Assembly: GCA_034178815.1 (NCBI GenBank)
Contig: JAXFQS010000051.1
Span: forward strand, 1-17,072
Length of the DNA stretch: 17,072 nucleotides
Reading direction: 5' to 3'
Origin: JAXFQS01 sp034178815
GTDB taxonomy: Bacteria; Verrucomicrobiota; Kiritimatiellia; RFP12; DVOR01
Part shown: one piece after another, positions 14,551-17,072 of the stretch
Layout: every line of letters starts with the position of its first letter
How positions within the stretch are numbered: the first letter of the stretch is position 1
Translations under genes and position numbers: made by a program
Notes under the pieces: model-generated
The model's database searches: none
What the model saw: only the letters and a program-made list of their open reading frames with translations
Told to the model about the DNA's origin: nothing

Positions 14551-16736
14551 GAGACGTGCAGGACGCGCTCTTTGATTTCCTGGGTGCGGCCTTGGTTCCA
14601 GAATTGGGAGCCGATGTAGCCGCAGGTGCGGCGCGCGACATTGAGTTTGGTCTCGTCGGTGTTGCCGCACTTGGGGCAGCGCCAGAGGAGTTTCCCGGCG
14701 GCGTCTTTGACGATTTCCATCTCGCCGTCGAAGCCGCAGACTTGGCAGTAGTCGCTCTTGGTGTTGAGCTCGGCGTACATGATGTTCTCGTAGATGAACT
14801 GCATGATGGAGAGGACCGCGGGGATGTTATTCTGCATGTTCGGGACCTCGACATAGGAGATCGCGCCGCCCGGGGAGAGTTTCTGGAACTTGGCCTCTAT
14901 GGAGAGTTTCGTAAAGGCGTCGACGGGCTCGGTGACATGAATGTGGTAGGAGTTGGTGATGTAGTTGCGGTCGGTGATGTTTTTGATGATGCCGAAGCGC
15001 TTCTGGAGGCTCTTGGCGAATTTGTAGGTGGTGGATTCCAAGGGGGTGCCGTAGAGTGAATAGTCGATGTTCTCGGCCTGCTTCCATTTGGCGGTGTACT
15101 CGTTGAGTTTGCGCATCACTTCGAGTCCGAATGCTTCGCCCTCGGGTTCGGTGAGTTTCTTGCCGTTCATCGCCAGCACGCACTCCCAGAGGCCGGCATA
15201 GCCCAGCGAGAGGGTCGAGTACCCGCCGTGGAGGTACTTGTCGATCTTCTCTCCTTTGCCGAGCCTGGTGAGCGCGCCGTATTGCCACAGGATCGGGGCG
15301 GCGTCGGAGAGCGTCCCTGAGAGGCGTTCGTGCCGGCTCTGCAGGGCGCGGTGGCACAACTCCATACGCTCGTCGAAGATTTGCCAGAAGCGGGTTTCGT
15401 CTCCGTGCGCCGAGAGGGCGATATCGGGCAGGTTGACCGTCACGACGCCTTGGTTGAAGCGCCCGTAGTACTTGGCCTTGCCGTTTTCGTCGACATATGG
15501 GGTGAGGAATGAGCGGCATCCCATGCAGGTGTAGCAGTGCCCGTCGCCCTTCTTGTCGACTTTGTATTCGAGCATCTTCTTCTCGGAAATGTAGTCGGGC
15601 ACCATGCGCTTGGCCGTGCAGCGTGCGGCTAGTTCGGTGAGGTACCAGTAGGGCGAGCCCTCGCGGACATTCTGCTCTTCAAGCACATAGATGAGTTTCG
15701 GGAAGGCCGGCGTGATGTAGACGCCCTGCTCGTTCTTGACCCCCGTGATACGCTCGCGGAGGACTTCTTCGATGATGAGCGCCAAATCCGCGCGTTCCCG
15801 TTCGTCCTTCGCCTCTCCGAGATACATAAAGACGGTCACGAAGGGAGCCTGCCCGTTGGTGGTCATCAGCGTGACGACCTGGTACTGGATGGTCTGGACG
15901 CCTTTCTGAATCTCCTTGCGCACGCGCCGCTCCACAATCTGAGCGAACGCCTGCTCGTCCGGCTTGAGCCCCGCTTCCTCGCACTCCGCCCGCAACTCAC
16001 GCGCAATCGCCTGCCGCGAAACCTCGACAAACGGCGCCAGATGCGTCAGGGAAATCGACTGCCCGCCATATTGGTTCGACGCCACCTGAGCGATAATCTG
16101 CGTCGCGATATTGCACGCGGTCGAGAAACTCTTCGGCTTCTCAATCATCGTCCCCGAAATGACCGTCCCATTCTGCAGCATATCCTCCAGATTGACCAAA
16201 TCACAGTTATGCATATGCTGCGCGAAATAGTCCATATCGTGGAAATGGATAATCCCGTCCCGATGCGCCTGCACCACATCCTGCGGCAACAGCAGACGGC
16301 TTGAGACATCCTTCGAGACCTCCCCCGCCATATAATCCCGCTGCACCGAATTGATCGTCGGATTCTTGTTCGAATTCTCCTGCTTGACATCCTCGTTGTT
16401 GCACTCGATCAACGAGAGAATCTGCTGATCCGTCGTATTGGCCTTGCGCGCCAGCGCCCGCTGATACCGGTAGACAATATACTTCTTCGCAATCTCGGGC
16501 GACCCCATCTCCATGATCTTATTCTCGACCACATCCTGGATCTCCTCCACCGTCATTGCCCGATCCCGCGCCTCGCAGACCCCCGCCACCTCCTCGGCAA
16601 TCAACCGAATCCGCCCCTCCGAGAGCGCATTCCGGTAATCCACCGCCTGCGACGCCTTACGAATCGCATTGACAATCTTCGAAATATCAAACGGCACCTC
16701 CTGCCCGCTACGCTTGATGATACTCATCACCTTCAT
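14547..16736 (-). CDS. nrdD: Anaerobic (class III) ribonucleoside-triphosphate reductase
   Basis: The protein has 729 residues. It reduces ribonucleoside triphosphates to dNTPs under anaerobic conditions with a glycyl radical. An N-terminal ATP-cone (about 1-95; SIIKRSGQEVPFDISKI) gives allosteric control. The catalytic barrel shows ENSNKNP (120-126), HFHDMDY (164-170) and CYTCMGC. Near the C-terminus are a zinc site with CQVC and CPKC pairs and the radical loop RTCGYIG, whose glycine is at about 706. The start is ATG 16736, with AAGGGTG 7 nt upstream (16744-16750). A TTG at 16742 and an ATG at 16727 are in frame but fit less well. The only ACGT of the window lies in its last codons. G/C strand bias reverses inside the gene at about 15.9-16.0 kb. 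It forms an operon with nrdG. Confidence 0.97.
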   Translation of the reverse strand: MKVMSIIKRSGQEVPFDISKIVNAIRKASQAVDYRNALSEGRIRLIAEEVAGVCEARDRAMTVEEIQDVVENKIMEMGSPEIAKKYIVYRYQRALARKANTTDQQILSLIECNNEDVKQENSNKNPTINSVQRDYMAGEVSKDVSSRLLLPQDVVQAHRDGIIHFHDMDYFAQHMHNCDLVNLEDMLQNGTVISGTMIEKPKSFSTACNIATQIIAQVASNQYGGQSISLTHLAPFVEVSRQAIARELRAECEEAGLKPDEQAFAQIVERRVRKEIQKGVQTIQYQVVTLMTTNGQAPFVTVFMYLGEAKDERERADLALIIEEVLRERITGVKNEQGVYITPAFPKLIYVLEEQNVREGSPYWYLTELAARCTAKRMVPDYISEKKMLEYKVDKKGDGHCYTCMGCRSFLTPYVDENGKAKYYGRFNQGVVTVNLPDIALSAHGDETRFWQIFDERMELCHRALQSRHERLSGTLSDAAPILWQYGALTRLGKGEKIDKYLHGGYSTLSLGYAGLWECVLAMNGKKLTEPEGEAFGLEVMRKLNEYTAKWKQAENIDYSLYGTPLESTTYKFAKSLQKRFGIIKNITDRNYITNSYHIHVTEPVDAFTKLSIEAKFQKLSPGGAISYVEVPNMQNNIPAVLSIMQFIYENIMYAELNTKSDYCQVCGFDGEMEIVKDAAGKLLWRCPKCGNTDETKLNVARRTCGYIGSQFWNQGRTQEIKERVLHVS

Positions 16737-16802
16737 CGACAATCACCCTTTCAACTCACGAGTTTCCAACCATCACTATCCCTTGTGGCCATCCAGCCAG
16801 CA

Positions 16803-16818
16803 CCACAACTCATTGTGG
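16803..16818 (-). promoter_or_regulatory. Promoter-distal NrdR-box-like palindrome
   Basis: The 16-mer reads CCACAATGAGTTGTGG on the minus strand and CCACAACTCATTGTGG on plus: perfect 6-base arms around 4 central bases. It matches about 11 of 16 positions of the NrdR consensus (ACACWATATATWGTGT, from memory). It lies just downstream of the predicted nrdD transcription start and 32 bp centre to centre from the second box. Confidence 0.7.
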
Positions 16819-16829
16819 CGGATAAGAGA

Positions 16830-16858
16830 ATAGTACACCAAATATTGCGCCATTGCAA
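16830..16858 (-). promoter_or_regulatory. nrdD: Putative nrdDG promoter
   Basis: On the minus strand TTGCAA (16858-16853) is followed by a 17-base spacer and TACTAT (16835-16830). Transcription would begin near 16823, leaving a leader of about 87 nt. The spacer is almost entirely occupied by an NrdR-box-like sequence, so repressor binding would block RNA polymerase. Confidence 0.6.
16835..16850 (-). promoter_or_regulatory. NrdR-box-like site between -35 and -10 of nrdD
   Basis: The minus strand reads GCGCAATATTTGGTGT, matching about 12 of 16 positions of the NrdR consensus in the plus-strand orientation (ACACCAAATATTGCGC). Paired boxes 31-32 bp apart, about three helical turns, are the known NrdR arrangement at ribonucleotide reductase genes. 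NrdR represses when dATP is abundant. Confidence 0.65.
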
Positions 16859-17072
16859 GCCCATAAATACCCCTCCACCCAAAAATATCCACCCCCCACC
16901 ACAAACCCCTTTATCCTCAACCACTTCCGCCAACCGATATATTTCTCACCAACCCCATCCTACCCCCAAACCGCCCCCAACACACCCCGAAGGCATCCCG
17001 ACTCACCAAGAGAAGAAAAGCAAGCCATCTTCCCTAGGCTACCAGCAAGGCGCATCATCCTTCTTCTTTTTC
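16859..17072. other. Unassigned intergenic region at right edge
   Basis: No gene is supported in these 214 bases. The plus strand is C- and A-rich with many C runs. A G-quadruplex-type motif lies on the minus strand at 16953-16988. At the very edge (17071-17039, minus) an open frame reads KKKKDDAPCW and then stops at TAG. It could be the tail of a gene entering from outside the window, but 10 codons are too few to call. No terminator hairpin follows it. Confidence 0.5.
16953..16988 (-). repeat. Potential G-quadruplex motif
   Basis: The minus strand has four G tracts of 4, 5, 5 and 4 (plus-strand C runs at 16953-16956, 16963-16967, 16974-16978 and 16985-16988), separated by three loops of exactly 6 bases. 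This satisfies the usual G3+N1-7 rule. It lies about 95-130 bp upstream of the nrdD -35, on the non-template strand. Confidence 0.55.

Noticed and set aside
17039..17072. C-terminal end of a gene entering from the right (KKKKDDAPCW, then TAG, minus strand)
   Set aside because: Ten codons are too short to distinguish from chance, and no family can be recognised.
1..17072. CRISPR arrays, tRNA or rRNA genes, insertion sequences, prophage
   Set aside because: No regularly spaced repeats, cloverleaf-like sequence, transposase motifs or phage structural genes were seen on either strand.

Overview
The window looks like chromosomal DNA of an anaerobic, glycan-degrading bacterium. The likeliest home is the PVC superphylum (Kiritimatiellota, Lentisphaerota or Verrucomicrobiota). 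That is inferred from gene content: a GH99/WbsX-like secreted protein, exported Gfo/Idh/MocA oxidoreductases, a GH78-type rhamnosidase, a eukaryote-like UDP-sugar pyrophosphorylase and an oxygen-sensitive class III ribonucleotide reductase. No rRNA or tRNA is present to settle the taxonomy. The DNA is GC-rich and densely coding, with no CRISPR array, insertion sequence, integrase or phage gene visible.

Layout: (1) 1-336, minus: 5' part of a secreted GH99/WbsX-like gene. (2) 421-3769, plus: promoter, then a RecQ helicase fused to a phosphoribosyltransferase-like domain, then a DprA/SLOG-family protein 2 nt downstream. (3) 3815-8236, plus: strong extended -10 promoter, a Tat-signal oxidoreductase, a lipoprotein oxidoreductase, a 52-residue membrane protein overlapping it by ATGA, and a UAP/UGP-like uridylyltransferase, closed by a hairpin at 8246-8286. 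(4) 8317-10416: rhamnosidase. (5) 10564-13083: recA with its own promoter, then a phosphoglucomutase/phosphomannomutase and a Rho-independent terminator. (6) 13112-13945: a two-[4Fe-4S] ferredoxin/nitroreductase fusion. (7) 14062-16858, minus: nrdD-nrdG, translationally coupled, behind a promoter carrying two NrdR-box-like palindromes 32 bp apart. (8) 16859-17072: an intergenic region with a G-quadruplex-forming motif.

The genes suggest a lifestyle of polysaccharide breakdown and sugar-nucleotide metabolism (GH99-like, rhamnosidase, exported oxidoreductases, uridylyltransferase, phosphomutase), together with anaerobic dNTP synthesis and recombination functions (RecQ-like, DprA-like, RecA).

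The least expected signals are not genes. The tetranucleotide ACGT occurs once in 17 kb and AGCT only four times, with codon choice visibly adjusted to avoid them. G-versus-C strand preference also flips abruptly inside genes rather than at their borders. The best candidate for an under-described functional unit is the RecQ-phosphoribosyltransferase plus DprA-like pair.
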